From Drosophila pseudoobscura (lineage: Eukaryota > Arthropoda > Insecta > Diptera > Drosophilidae): a stretch of DNA of 64,000 nucleotides. Within the stretch, counting starts at the first letter, position 1, and each line of letters starts with the position of its first letter. The translations under genes were made by a program, and so were the position numbers. Below are positions 10,575 through 21,877 of this stretch, piece after piece. The notes beneath the pieces are model-generated. The model made no database searches, was not told where the DNA came from, and worked only from the letters and a program-made list of their open reading frames with translations. The DNA lies in NCBI RefSeq assembly GCF_009870125.1, contig NC_046679.1, forward strand, positions 6,820,001 to 6,884,000, read 5' to 3'.

Positions 10575-13500
10575 ATGAACAGATGGGGAAAACGGACTGG
10601 CTTGCGGTTGGGGCTGGCGCTGCTGCTGATAGGCCTCTGTGCTGGTGCCGATTACCGACTGGGAGGCAGCGTTGTGCCCTCCTTCTATAACCTTACCATC
10701 GACGTACTCAGTAATGCCGATGAACCGACTGTTTTCAATGGAGAAGTCAGCATAGCTCTGCAGGTGGTTGGCACCGCAGAGGTTCGGCAAATCACACTAC
10801 ACAAAGACGCCATCGACATAGAAGAATGCTGGCTATACAACGGGTCCGGGGATCAAGTGCAGCCGATAGATAGTAGTCAGCTGATATATGAGGAGGCGAC
10901 CCAGCAACTGACGGTGCCACTATCTCAGGCACTGGCCAATGGGGCTTACACGCTGGGCTTCAAGTATACCGGTAAAATACGTACGGACATGGCCGGACTG
11001 TTCTCCGCCAGCTACGTGGAGCAGGATACAGGCAAGACCAAGTGGCTGGCTGTAACCCAAATGCAGAGAATCAATGCTCGCCTAGTGTTTCCCTGCTTTG
11101 ATGAGCCTGCCTTCAAGGCACAGTTCCAGTTGCAAATCGTCAGACCCTCCGGCTATGAGGCTATTAGCAACACGAAGCTATTATATTCATCAGCGGAAAG
11201 GTGAGTACCGAACTGCCTCAATGTCTCGCCAGTACACAAATGTCATTTGATTTTAGCAAGGATCGCTTTGTCGATCACTTCGAGGTGACTCCCGCCATGT
11301 CCACATATCTGCTGGCCTTCATTATCGCCGAGTACACGGCACGCGGCAATGTCAGCGAATTTGCAGTGCTGACACGCCCAGAATTTTACAACAAAACGGA
11401 GTTCAGCTTCCAAGTTGGACAGCGGGTGGTAGCCGCCTATGATGAACTTTTCCAGCAGCCGTACGCCTCTCTGGGCAACGATGTCCTGCAGTATGCCACA
11501 TCGCCGCGATTCCCTCACAATGGCATGGAGAATTGGGGGCTTATTATCTACAGGTGAGTAGAAAGAACGAAGAATTACGGACGAGTATTAAGAGTATGGA
11601 ATCTTTACTTCTCTTTATCAAAGCGACGATGTTTTGGTCAAGGAACCAGGCTACACGGATGGCTGGTCGGACAAGGAGTTCACAATTCGGATCATAGCCC
11701 ACGAGACGTCGCATATGTGGTTTGGTGACAGCGTCACCTTCTCCTGGTGGAGCTACTTCTGGCTAAATGAAGCCTTTGCCCGCTACTACGAGTACTTCAT
11801 GGCACATCAGGTGAGACAAGGGTCTTCACAAAATTATAAGACAAGCAGCGCTAATGCATCCGATTCCCATATATATGCAGCTCTATCCTGAGTATCGGTT
11901 AGATGAGCAATTTGTGGTGCGACAAATGCAGCTTATTTTTGCCACAGATGCAGTGAACAGCACCCAGCCCATGACAAGCCCGGAGGCGAGCATCCAAACG
12001 CCTTCACAGATTGGCTACAAGTTCAGCAGCATTGCCTATGCGAAGGGAGCGTGCATTGTCCGTATGTGGCGCAATGTGATGGGGGCCAATAACTTCGATA
12101 CAGCCATCCGGAACTACCTAAAGCAGAAGTAAGTGACAGACAACACGTGATCCAAACTCTGACTTTCCTCTCTTGGCAGCCACTTGGGCAATACAAGGCC
12201 AAACGATTTGTTTAACCACCTTATCAAAAACTGGCCCGCGGCCCAGTATGTTAATCAGGAGCACTTTTTGTCCGACTTCACAGAGCAAGTGGGCTATCCC
12301 ATGCTGATAGTGAATGCGTCACGGAACAACCACGTCGTCTACGTGGAGCAACAGCGTTTCCTCCTCAATCGCGGGGACGGAAGCGATCCCGATCTGAGGT
12401 ACACAGTGCCCATAACCTATGCTACGAATCTGGCGCCCGACTTCGAAAACCTTACGCCCAAAATCTACCACCATAAGCCTGTGGACCTAGTAGAACTTTC
12501 CTTCGAGGAGGAGGCCATCGATTGGATCGTCCTCAACCTGAAGCAGTCCAACTATTATCGGGTGCTCTACGATAAGCCTCTTTTGGACAGTCTTCAGGTG
12601 GCCCTGTCCTCCTCCAACCACAGTGGCGTGCCCGTGGAGAATCGGGCCCAGATTGTCGACGATCTTTTCAACTTCGCTCGTGTGGGCTACATCGACTACG
12701 CGAATGTGTTCGAATTCATGGAGTACCTAAGCCAGGACGTCGATTATGTGCCCTGGTACGCCACGTACCAAGGACTACAGTTCGTTGCAAAGCGTCTACC
12801 ACTGAATAATTTGCCAAACTTCAAAAAGTACCTGAGCGACATCACAGACGCAGTTTTTGCCAAGCTGGGTGTAACCTGGAGTCCCGACGACACAGTGCTG
12901 GATGTCTACAATCGAAACAGTCTTGTGGGTTGGCTGTGCAGGTACCAGGCCAGAGATTGCAACCAATTGGTGGCGGATAAATTCACCAACGACTTCGCGA
13001 AACCTTCGCCTGACTACCGGCAGACCTTCTACTGCGCTGCCGCCCGATCCGAGAGCTACAAGCAAGTGATGCAGTTCTATCGAGAAGAGACCAATCCCAA
13101 GGAGCGAGAACTCCTCTGGGCAGCTGCCAGCTGTACGAGGTCCTACTTGGCACACTACCAAAACGAGATACTAGCCGACGGCAGCACAGTGAGCCAAAAG
13201 ACCATTGCTCTGGCCCAGATGTACGAACAGAATCCAGATCTAATCAATTCGATTTTCAATATGTTGGCCGCGAACATCACACAGTTGGCTGAAGCGTAAG
13301 TTGCAGTGTACCTTAAGAGATATTTTTGTTGAGCTTAAACGAGTTTGGGTTTTCCACAGCTTGGACAACGACTGGTCAACAACTGCCGTAGTGATAAGCG
13401 ATCTGGCGGAGTACTTCACCACCCGAGAGCAGTACCAACTGCTGAGCAATTTCTACGATACCAATCACTTGCTCTTTGGCCAGTCGGCATCTGTGCTGAG

Positions 13501-13654
13501 CAATGCTCTGGAGACGGTTGACCAAAACGTGCAATGGGCCGAGATGCGCCTGGACAGACTGGCCTACTACTTGGGCAAAAGGAATGGCGGACAGCAGTCG
13601 GCCCAAGTGCTTGTGATGCTGTTGGCGTTGCCCATGCTATTGGCCTGGCTCTGA
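10575..13654 (+). CDS. M1 family membrane aminopeptidase, copy 3, with altered GAMEN motif
   Basis: Exons 10575-11200, 11257-11553, 11624-11810, 11881-12128, 12180-13295 and 13360-13654 give about 922 aa. It has a signal peptide (LGLALLLIGLCAGA) and a hydrophobic C-terminal tail. The zinc site HETSH is at about residues 334-338 with the third ligand Glu at 357, and a catalytic Tyr lies in SIAYAKGA. The exopeptidase motif reads NGMEN (about 297-301) instead of GAMEN. The motif lines the substrate N-terminus pocket, so specificity or activity may differ. One intron, after the IIY codon (11554-11623), is unique to this copy. Frame is open throughout, so it is probably functional. Confidence 0.94.
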
Positions 13655-13676
13655 TATTTTGTGATTAAGTATAGGA

Positions 13677-13682
13677 AATAAA
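13677..13682 (+). terminator. Poly(A) signal of aminopeptidase copy 3
   Basis: AATAAA 22 bases after the stop codon at 13652-13654. Confidence 0.65.
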
Positions 13683-13849
13683 TGATTAACCCTCCGTCAG
13701 GCACAGCGGGATAAATGCTTTTTTCTTGTACGCAATTACTAGGCAAAAAGGTTTGGTTAGTGCCCGCTTTATTAGGCCATAATTCATACGGCAAAGCGGC
13801 CATTAGAGCGGCGTCCACAGGCGGCGGCACCAGCCATGCGAGCCTCCTC

Positions 13850-13890
13850 TATAAAAGACCCAAAGCGGCAGGCAGCGTTTTCCATTTCCT
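13850..13890 (+). promoter_or_regulatory. Core promoter of bursicon alpha
   Basis: TATAAAAG at 13850-13857, with a weak initiator-like CCATTT about 34 bases downstream. The ATG follows at 13922, so the 5' UTR would be about 40 bases. Confidence 0.6.
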
Positions 13891-13921
13891 GTAGCGGAGA
13901 ATCACGGCAGTGTCACCAAAA

Positions 13922-14571
13922 ATGTTGCGCCACTTGCTACGCCACGAGAACAACAAAGTGTTTGTCCTGATTCTACTGTACTGCGTCCTGGTCAGCATAC
14001 TGAAGCTGTGCACCGCTCAGGCTGACAACGCCGTGGCCCCACCGGAAAATGGTACACGCTATACACACATTAGTTATCGCTTTTGACTTACCCGCTCTGC
14101 TCCTTCTGCGTCCATTGCAGACATCACGCATCTCGGCGATGACTGCCAGGTGACGCCAGTAATACATGTGCTCCAGTATCCTGGCTGCGTTCCAAAGCCG
14201 ATTCCATCATTCGCCTGTGTGGGTCGCTGCGCCAGTTACATCCAGGTGAGCACCTTTTGGTTGTGCGAGGCACAAAATTAAACCTCTCTACACGGATATC
14301 TCAGGTATCGGGAAGCAAAATCTGGCAGATGGAGCGTTCCTGCATGTGCTGCCAGGAATCTGGCGAGCGCGAGGCAGCAGTCTCGCTCTTCTGTCCCAAG
14401 GTGAAGCCGGGCGAGCGGAAATTCAAGAAGGTGCTGACCAAGGCGCCATTGGAGTGCATGTGCCGTCCGTGCACCTCCATCGAGGAGTCTGGCATTATAC
14501 CGCAAGAGATAGCCGGCTATTCGGACGAGGGTCCCCTCAACAATCATTTCCGACGCATTGCACTGCAGTAG
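13922..14571 (+). CDS. burs: Bursicon alpha subunit (cystine-knot tanning hormone)
   Basis: Secreted neurohormone subunit. With the beta partner (pburs) it activates the LGR2/rickets receptor to trigger cuticle tanning and wing expansion after eclosion. Exons 13922-14051, 14121-14245 and 14305-14571 give 173 aa, the length I recall for the D. melanogaster protein. A signal peptide with a hydrophobic core (VFVLILLYCVLVSIL) precedes a C-terminal cystine-knot domain, with cysteines in CVPKPIPSFACVGRC, CMCC and CMCRPC. The short segment after the signal peptide (about residues 33-43) differs from the D. melanogaster version I remember, while the rest appears the same. Neighbours are the aminopeptidases upstream and the convergent GABA-B-R2 gene. 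Confidence 0.97.
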
Positions 14572-14620
14572 AGGTAGAGCACATCACAATCACATTCAAC
14601 TTTGCATAGTAAAATATAAA

Positions 14621-14626
14621 AATAAA
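14621..14626 (+). terminator. Poly(A) signal of burs
   Basis: AATAAA 50 bases after the stop codon at 14569-14571. Confidence 0.65.
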
Positions 14627-15151
14627 CTACATTTGTCGCAGGTTCTTGTTAATATTTATGTCATATTTTAAAAACTTTTCCAAATTTGGTTAAAAGCGAT
14701 GGCCAAAAATACTTTGAAGTCGACCGCAAAATTTGGTTCCCTGAACCGAACTATGTTATGCTGCTTTCGCGCCTAACAGCACCTCATTCTACTTTATACA
14801 CGTAGAGTAACATGGATTCTACCCCAAATGGAATTTCTACGAAGCTTTTACTTACATTCTACATTAAAAAATGTTAATGTTAGCATAGAAAATGGCGCTT
14901 ACAGCACACATTGATTGGAGCACTGTTATGCATGTTATTTAGCCGTTTTGTTTGAATGAATATTTTTAGCTTTAATTTATTTCTCAACTATCTCATCAAT
15001 CATTGCTACTAATTCACTAAAATGGTGTGTTCTGCTTCACATATTTAAGTAGTAGACGCATAACGCGAAAATAAAGTTAATCTTTACAGTGTAATTGGAT
15101 CTAACAATAGGAGTACTGCCACCCACATCATCCGTAAATGCAGCACTGCTT
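14627..15151. other. Gap between convergent burs and GABA-B-R2
   Basis: No gene seen. Part is probably GABA-B-R2 3' UTR: TTTATT at 14976-14981 is AATAAA on the minus strand, about 170 bases past its stop codon. Confidence 0.5.
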
Positions 15152-18100
15152 TTACAAGTACTCGACGATATCGCATTTGATGGATATATTTGGACAGCTC
15201 TGACCTACCACGCTGCGACCGCGGTAGTTGGGACTCTTCTCGGTGAGCAGTTTCCGGAATATAGGCAGTATGGCTGTCTCCCCCTCGAGCAGCTCCGTCT
15301 CGGAGCTGGCGCCGTAGATGGAGCTCTCGTTCTTGGTACGCTGCTTCCGTTGCTTGTCCGGCGCCACGTTTGGCGAGCTGTGATGATGGGCAGCATGCTG
15401 AATATTGGAGTTGCGGCTAATCTTCCTCGGCTGAATGCACGGCTGACTGCTGGGCGGTGGATCGCGCTCCCGCTCGCTGTCCGTTTCGCTCTGGCAGACG
15501 GTACCCTTTTGCGGCTTCGGTCGATGTTTGTTTCGATTTTTCTCCGAGACGGATCGCTGGATGGGCGAAGTGGTGTTCGGGTCGTAGGTCATCACATGGC
15601 CATGGTGCTCCGTGCAGCGCTGGGGACTGGCATATCGTGGCGACTGGCGTTGCTTGGCGTGAGAGAGCGTGTGCGTGTCCCAGAGATCGCTCTGAGAGAC
15701 CACAAAATTGGACTTGAGCGCCGCGCCCATGCTGGTTCGACGATTGTCCGAGGCAGTCGGAGCTGTAAATAAATAAAGCCCGATATGAGTCCCTTGGTGC
15801 GACTATGGGATTTACTTACTCTTGATAACTCCCGGCGTACTGGGCTTGGTGTGCGGACAAACGTTGCTCAGCTCGGACTGGGAGGTGGAAATATTCGTCG
15901 AGGAATTGCGATGCGAGCTGCTGTACTTTGGCCTGGCTGTGGGTGTCTGACTGCCGCTGTCGTAGTGCCTGGAGGCCGTCGACTGGCGCCGCTCCCGCAT
16001 GTTGGAGCACTCGCCAGTACTGCGCTTTCCCACGGTGCTGGTTATGCTGCCGATATTGTCATCTGTCTGGGCCGAGACCGAGTTCCGTTTCTCCAAGTGG
16101 CGGTGATGCTGCTGCTGGTGCTGTTGCTGTTGTTGCTGTTGTTGCTGTTGCTGCTGTTGGAGTTGCATCTGCTGCTGCTGCTGCTGTTGCTGCATTTGCT
16201 GGTGCTGCTGCAGGTGCTGTTGGAGCTGCTGCTGGATGGGCTGCATCATCGTGGGTGCAGGCATGGCTACTGGCGTATGGGAGTGGTGCTCCACAATGGA
16301 CTGTTTCTTCTTTTTGCTATTTCAATTAGTTAATTATGAGTTAAGGCCCTTTCTGGCTTCGAAGATGCTATACTTACGGTGGAAGCGATGGTGCCAGCAT
16401 CGTGGATTGCACCGAAACGAACGAGTTGTCCATTTCCACGTGGGTGGAAGTCACGCTATCCACGGACGTCAGCTCGGTAACTTCTATTGCAGGGAGTGCG
16501 CAATGCATGAATGTATCTAGGCAGCATCCCACTCTAGTCACTCACCTGTGGTGCTGGGCATCTCCCGTCGCACTGGCGGAGCCGACAGCCTGGCAATGTC
16601 CTCGGTAAGGATGGGCTCTAGCTCGCTGCCTGCATTGGCTGTGCCGGTGCAGGTAACGCCATCAATCCACTTGCGGGCCTCCGGTCCCAATTTACGAATC
16701 AAACCCTGCAGTTCATTCTCTTTTTCCATCAGGGCCTTGCGGAAGCGACAATTGGTTTGTTTGACATCCCGCAGACGCTGCTCCAGCTCACAGACCGAGG
16801 AGTCACGACGGTTCTTCGACATGGGCCGCAGCGTGGCACGCACCCGCTTGTCCACCACGCCCTGGGGATTGCGTTTGAGTTCGACCAGCTGCAAGACGAT
16901 TCGCATGATTATTAGTCGAGGTGGAAAATATAAACGGCGGGTAGATACATCAAGGAAAGATCAACTCTACGGAAAGTTATATAGGATAGAGCAGCAAGGC
17001 TATAAATAGTGACTACGGCCTTACTGCTGTTGTGGATGGGTTTTGGAATAGCTTAAGTTCATAGTTAGTCTGTAGTGTTATATAGCAATTAAAGATAAAT
17101 ATCTGTTTTAGAATTTAGAGTGAATTTTGTAATAATGTTGTTGTCTGTATGATAGCTAAACGACAAAACAGATCAGATCAATGTTGTCTGATCAGTCTGA
17201 ATGCTCCATTCTCAATCAAATCAAGACGGACAATCAACCTGTTCAGACAATCCACCGACTGCAAACAACATTCATATCATATATCAAGATTGCACGAGTG
17301 TATATCTATAACACCTACAAAAACTACAAAACTTCCTTACTACCAGTCTTACTTTCGGTACGAACACCAAACACAAAGTGGCTGTCGTACAAAAAATTAT
17401 AAAAAACGAGAGTAAGACAAAAACTAGATCCTTGCGGTCCGATAGCACTAGGGATATGGCAGCGCCGGCCAGGCAGGTGATGAATACATTGTAGACCGAG
17501 AAGCCAATGTGCTTTGAATCGTTGAGAGCCGGTATTGAAACGTGGCGGGTTTCCCAGGCCAGGAACGCACCAAAGACCTAACAACAAGATAATGTTCAAT
17601 TGTATTGTTCCAAATGAATTTTCAAAACGATTATCTACCCACCAAAAGAAGGCCCTTATAGGCATAGATAATGCTAACAAATATGGTCATGTGCTCGGAC
17701 TGGCAATATTCGTTTTCGGGTATGACCAAAACATCATCAATGTTCTCATGATGCTGCGGAAAAGAAAGATCTTGAATAAAATTGGAAAATAATGCTATTA
17801 ATGGTTCCTACCAAAGGTTCCAGTTGCTTGGTCTCTCGGTAGAACGGATCCGCAATCTGCCAGGTTGTTATAATGGCTATATCGATGGCCAACAGCACAC
17901 CCACTACCATAAATAGCTGATAGTCCTTGATCACTTTTTTGTTCAACTTCAGATCGGTGAAGATTGAATGAACACGCCAGGTCTTCGAGAACATTGCCCC
18001 AAAGCTCAGGCTGAAGCCGGCCATCAAAATCCAAGCCCGGGCGGTGCAAATGTAGGGGAAGGCAGCCACACTGCTTAACGTGGTGTCGAGGCCCAGGAAG

Positions 18101-19919
18101 ATTATGCTCAAATAGGTCAGCATGCAGCCCACTATGATCAGGTTATTCAGATGCGGACTGGACATTTTTATATAGCTACAAGAGACAACAAAGAGAACAA
18201 ATATAGGGGAAGGAAGACAATGATATTAGTAGGTAACTCTTACCGCTGGTTGCGATACTTGATGTTGAAAGCCAGAAAGACGGTTGCAATAATCACACCG
18301 ATGACGGAGGCACTGGCCGAAACAATGTATATGGTGGGATTCACCTGGCTGTGCTCAATGTAGATCAGCGTGCGATCCTTGGGCGGTGTCTTGCCCACCC
18401 AGCGCACTGGCTTGCCGAGGCTCAGGTCCAGATGCGACTTTTGCGAATGATATTCACCGATCTTCTCCATTTGACCCAACTGGAATTGATTGACCAGAAT
18501 GTTGGCCTTGCGCTCGTTGTTATAAAACCGGACTGGACCCTAAAGAATGACGGAAATACAATACAATAATTCAGAGGAAACATATACGTAAATGCAGGTA
18601 TACAAACCGTTACGCCCTCGAAGGAGGTATTGCGCAAGGCTTCTAGGAAGACGTCCTCCCAGTCCTGAACGCGATAATCGAAATGTGTCAAGATGTCCTC
18701 GCGTTTCTCTGCCACATACTGTATGGCCAGAGCGGCAGCCCAGATGCCATCATAGGTGTAGCCATGGAAGCGAGAGTATTCCGTGCCGCGCAGCCTGTCG
18801 TACTCCACCAAGTACTCATCCGCTGTCTGTAAAAATGGATTTAATTAATACTCAAAGGTATCATGGCGGAAATAACGATACACTTACAATTCCTGCCACA
18901 GTGATGTCCCCGCTGGTGGACAACGGCAGTAGATCCACCAGAATGGCACCCTCCAAGGCAGTAGCGATCTCCTCCACGCTGCATTCGCTGTCCTGGGTAA
19001 CGTTCCACCAATCGGTTGAGTAGGTGGCCATTATCAGCCACTGATAGGCACGGCCATACATTTCCAATCTGCAAGACATAGATTTAGATATCTAACCATT
19101 CGGATACCATGAGCCTTGCACTCACTTGTAGGCCTCGCAGAAGGCCTTGCGGGCAAAATGTTCATTGAAGTTGCCCAGAATAATGCGCACATCCTTTTCC
19201 CGTAGCTTTTTTAGCGACTCGGCCACATCGTTGACAAAGCTCTGGGTCTCCACAACCTCCACCTCCATGGAGTCGAGATCGGCCACCATGTGATTATGGG
19301 GCAGTGAGTAGCGAGGCTCGTTCTGGTACACAGTGCCCACTCGCGTCCAATTGAACTCCTTGAGGAGCGCTAGCCGAGGCGCATTGAAGGCATTCTCCGA
19401 GGGCACCACGCGGAAGAAGTTCGGGAAGGCATCCTTGGTGAACATGGGATGGGTGTCCGCGTAGCTCAGCTGTGTCAGATGCCAATGCTTGCTGGCCTTC
19501 GCTATGGGATCGGTGACGTGGGTGCAGGCGGCCCCAAACAGCATCACCTTGTTTGGCCCCGAGTGCATCATGTCGAAGAATGATTTCACACCCACCGCAG
19601 CATTGCACTTTAAAGGGAATCCACCATTAAGCCACCACTGAAAATGGTACATTTCGACTCTCCTCCCACTTACCTGCGTGTCATTCCACCACATATGCAG
19701 CCTGTAGTTGGCCAGTATCTTGCCATGCTCATTAACATGACCCAGTGCCAGCTTCACGCTGGGCATGACCCCGCGTCCAGTGTACGAGTTCTCCACGCCA
19801 TCGCCGTAGGGGAAAAATCCCGCTATATACACATCCGATCGCTTAGCTGTCCTGCTCCAAGCACAGCTGACACATAGCAGGAGGACGGCTACGAATGGGA
19901 ACCAGCTCCTCGGTAACAT
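15152..19919 (-). CDS. GABA-B-R2: Metabotropic GABA-B receptor subunit 2 (class C GPCR)
   Basis: Subunit of the heteromeric GABA-B receptor. Subunit 2 couples to Gi/o and aids surface delivery of subunit 1. Exons (minus strand order): 19919-19674, 19607-19126, 19068-18888, 18826-18608, 18539-18244, 18175-17812, 17753-17643, 17577-17353, 16888-16546, 16480-16378, 16316-15820 and 15762-15152, about 1,225 aa. It has a signal peptide ([13 protein letters not shown]), a Venus-flytrap ectodomain and seven membrane segments coded from about 18330 to 17353 (with [11 protein letters not shown] and [20 protein letters not shown]). A coiled-coil (exon 16546-16888) and a long tail with a glutamine tract follow. 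The Met at 19919 was chosen because a signal peptide follows directly and A is at -3; the frame stays open upstream to about 20174, so a longer N-terminus is possible. Confidence 0.96.
16107..16230 (-). repeat. CAG/CAA tract coding polyglutamine in GABA-B-R2
   Basis: On the minus strand this run of CAG and CAA codons codes two Gln blocks broken by Met, Leu and His in the cytoplasmic tail. Mixed CAG and CAA codons suggest an old tract. Such tracts vary in length between species. Confidence 0.85.
16889..17352 (-). other. Largest GABA-B-R2 intron
   Basis: A 464-base intron between the seventh membrane segment and the coiled-coil exon. No coding or RNA feature is seen in it. Confidence 0.6.
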
Positions 19920-20647
19920 GTTAGGCGCGTGGACTGCAAAACGTTTCTGGCTATAATAACAAGTGGAGAAGGACATGAACTTGGAGCCCCTAATCGGTTT
20001 GTATCGGTGGGTGTCCAGGTGAGCCAAGGCCTCCCGGTGGCAAGGCTGCGCCCACTGGGTGTGTTCGTGTATACACAAATGGTTATGGATGCATGGGTAT
20101 ATGTCGTTGAATGGAAAGGCGGGGCGCAAGGCTAAGGCTAAGGCTAGTAAAATTGCTTTAAATTGCAGCACCAAGGCTGCACTGTACTGTTTAGCAATTA
20201 GAAAGAAATTTGCACTTCCACCTCAGCACATTTGCATTATTTAGTGGGGATAAAGAACCCACTGCTCCATTCATCTAATTCTTAGAACTTATCGCCACAG
20301 GCATACCTACCAGCGTTGTTTATCCTTTGGTTCACAAATCTTTCACCGCTGAAGGCATGTTACCAGCTTATTTTTAATTTAACTTTTTACTTCTAATGGT
20401 GCCTTTGCAGTTGCGAGGGTCCGAAAAATTATGTATCCCCCTAACTTGACACTTGGCTGACAGGACCCAAGTGGAGGCGGAAGTGCGCATGTCCCTTGCC
20501 CGAGTGGTGACAGCTCTGCCTTGGCCTAGGCTTTTCAACCCCCGATCCCCTGGAAGCAAAGTATCGCCGACCATTTGGTAAACATCCAGGCAACAGGTGG
20601 ATCCATCCGCACTCAGCAGCTGTTCACCATTTGTTTTGACCGTTACC
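19920..20647. promoter_or_regulatory. Shared divergent upstream region of GABA-B-R2 and the Cdk20-like kinase
   Basis: About 730 bases between the two divergent start codons. It must hold both promoters and 5' UTRs. I see no TATA box at a convincing place. An out-of-frame ATG at 20597 lies upstream of the chosen kinase start. Confidence 0.4.
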
Positions 20648-21846
20648 ATGGACTACACGAATGGTAATGTGAAGAAAAACGAGGCAGTCAATTATCAAAT
20701 TGAAAATTGTCAGTACAGGCAATGGAGGACTATGCGCCGAGCCGCTATAAAATGCTCGAGAAAATTGGCGAAGGTGTCCATGGCTGCGTGTTTAAGGCCA
20801 TCGATTTACAGCGCAACAAGGAAGTGGCCATCAAAAAGGTTGCTCTAAAGAACAAATTCGGTAACATTTCGCTCAACACTTTGCGAGAAATCAAGACACT
20901 GCAGCTGTGCAAGTCGGAATTTGTAAGCGTACCTTATAAATTAAGGGCCCATTAACTCATTAACTAATTAATCATAGATCCTGGACATTGTCGATATATA
21001 TCCTGATCTGACTGGACTGTCGCTGGTGTTGGAATATCACCCCGACACCCTGTACAGTCGCCTTAAGAGCGAAGTGAATCCCCTTAGCCGCCAGCAGGTG
21101 CGCAAGTTCGCCCACCAAATGTTTAAGGGGATTGCCTACCTCCACGAAGCGGGTCTGATGCACAGGGACATCAAGCCAGCCAATTTGCTCATCAGTGACA
21201 CGGATATGCTGAAAATCGCCGACTTTGGCCTGGCTCGTCTCTACTTTCCAGAAGAGGAGTCGCGTCTGTATTCGCCTCAAGTCTCGACGCGCTGGTATCG
21301 TGCTCCGGAAATACTCTGGGGCAGTCAGAAGTACAGCCCTGGCGTGGACATGTGGGCAGCAGGTACACATTCACATTCCTTTCTGAATGAGTTTCAATAG
21401 TTTGTTAATTTAGGCTGCGTGGTGGCGGAGATGTTGCGTGGTGTGCCTCTCTTTGCTGGCACAACGGACATCGAACAGTTGGCCATCATAATACGCACTT
21501 TGGGGAGTCCTCGTCTCAATCAGTGGCCAGAGTTGACTTCCTTGCCAGACTACAGCAAGATACGGTAAGTTTTTGGCTGCTTAAATGTTATCCTGCGTTA
21601 GTCATACAATTTTCGTTGCTTTGGATAGATTTCCCAACTCTGTGGGCATACACTGGGACAATTTGTTTCCGAGCTGCACGCACGCAGTGGAGATTAGTCT
21701 GGTTTCGAATTTGGTCGTATACAATCCCAAGAACCGGCTTAGCGCTAGCGAGGTACGTTCTCAACTCCACATAAATGTGTCTTTACACACTTAACAAACG
21801 CGTATTCCTATATTTTCAGGCAGTCGAACATAATTATTTCCACTAA
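20648..21846 (+). CDS. Cdk20/CCRK-like protein kinase
   Basis: Serine/threonine kinase of the CMGC group. Exons 20648-20663, 20714-20922, 20978-21362, 21414-21564, 21629-21752 and 21820-21846 give about 303 aa. The glycine loop GEGVHG is at residues 24-29, the ATP-binding Lys at 46, Glu 64 in the LREIK helix, HRDIKPAN at 137-144 and DFG at 157-159. The activation segment RLYSPQVSTRWYRAPE is closest to Cdk20/CCRK, with Ser where many Cdks have the activating Thr. There is no PSTAIRE helix. The start at 20648 (ACCATGG context) needs a 50-base intron at 20664-20713; the in-frame Met at 20722 is the alternative. The last coding exon has only 27 bases. It probably corresponds to D. melanogaster CG6800 (from memory). 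Confidence 0.9.
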
Positions 21847-21877
21847 TTACATGTCTATGTACAAATCTAGTAAGCAT

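Noticed and set aside
19920..20174. Longer N-terminus of GABA-B-R2 by 85 codons
   Set aside because: The frame is open, but the Met at 19919 is followed at once by a signal peptide and has a better start context; the upstream part would block secretion.
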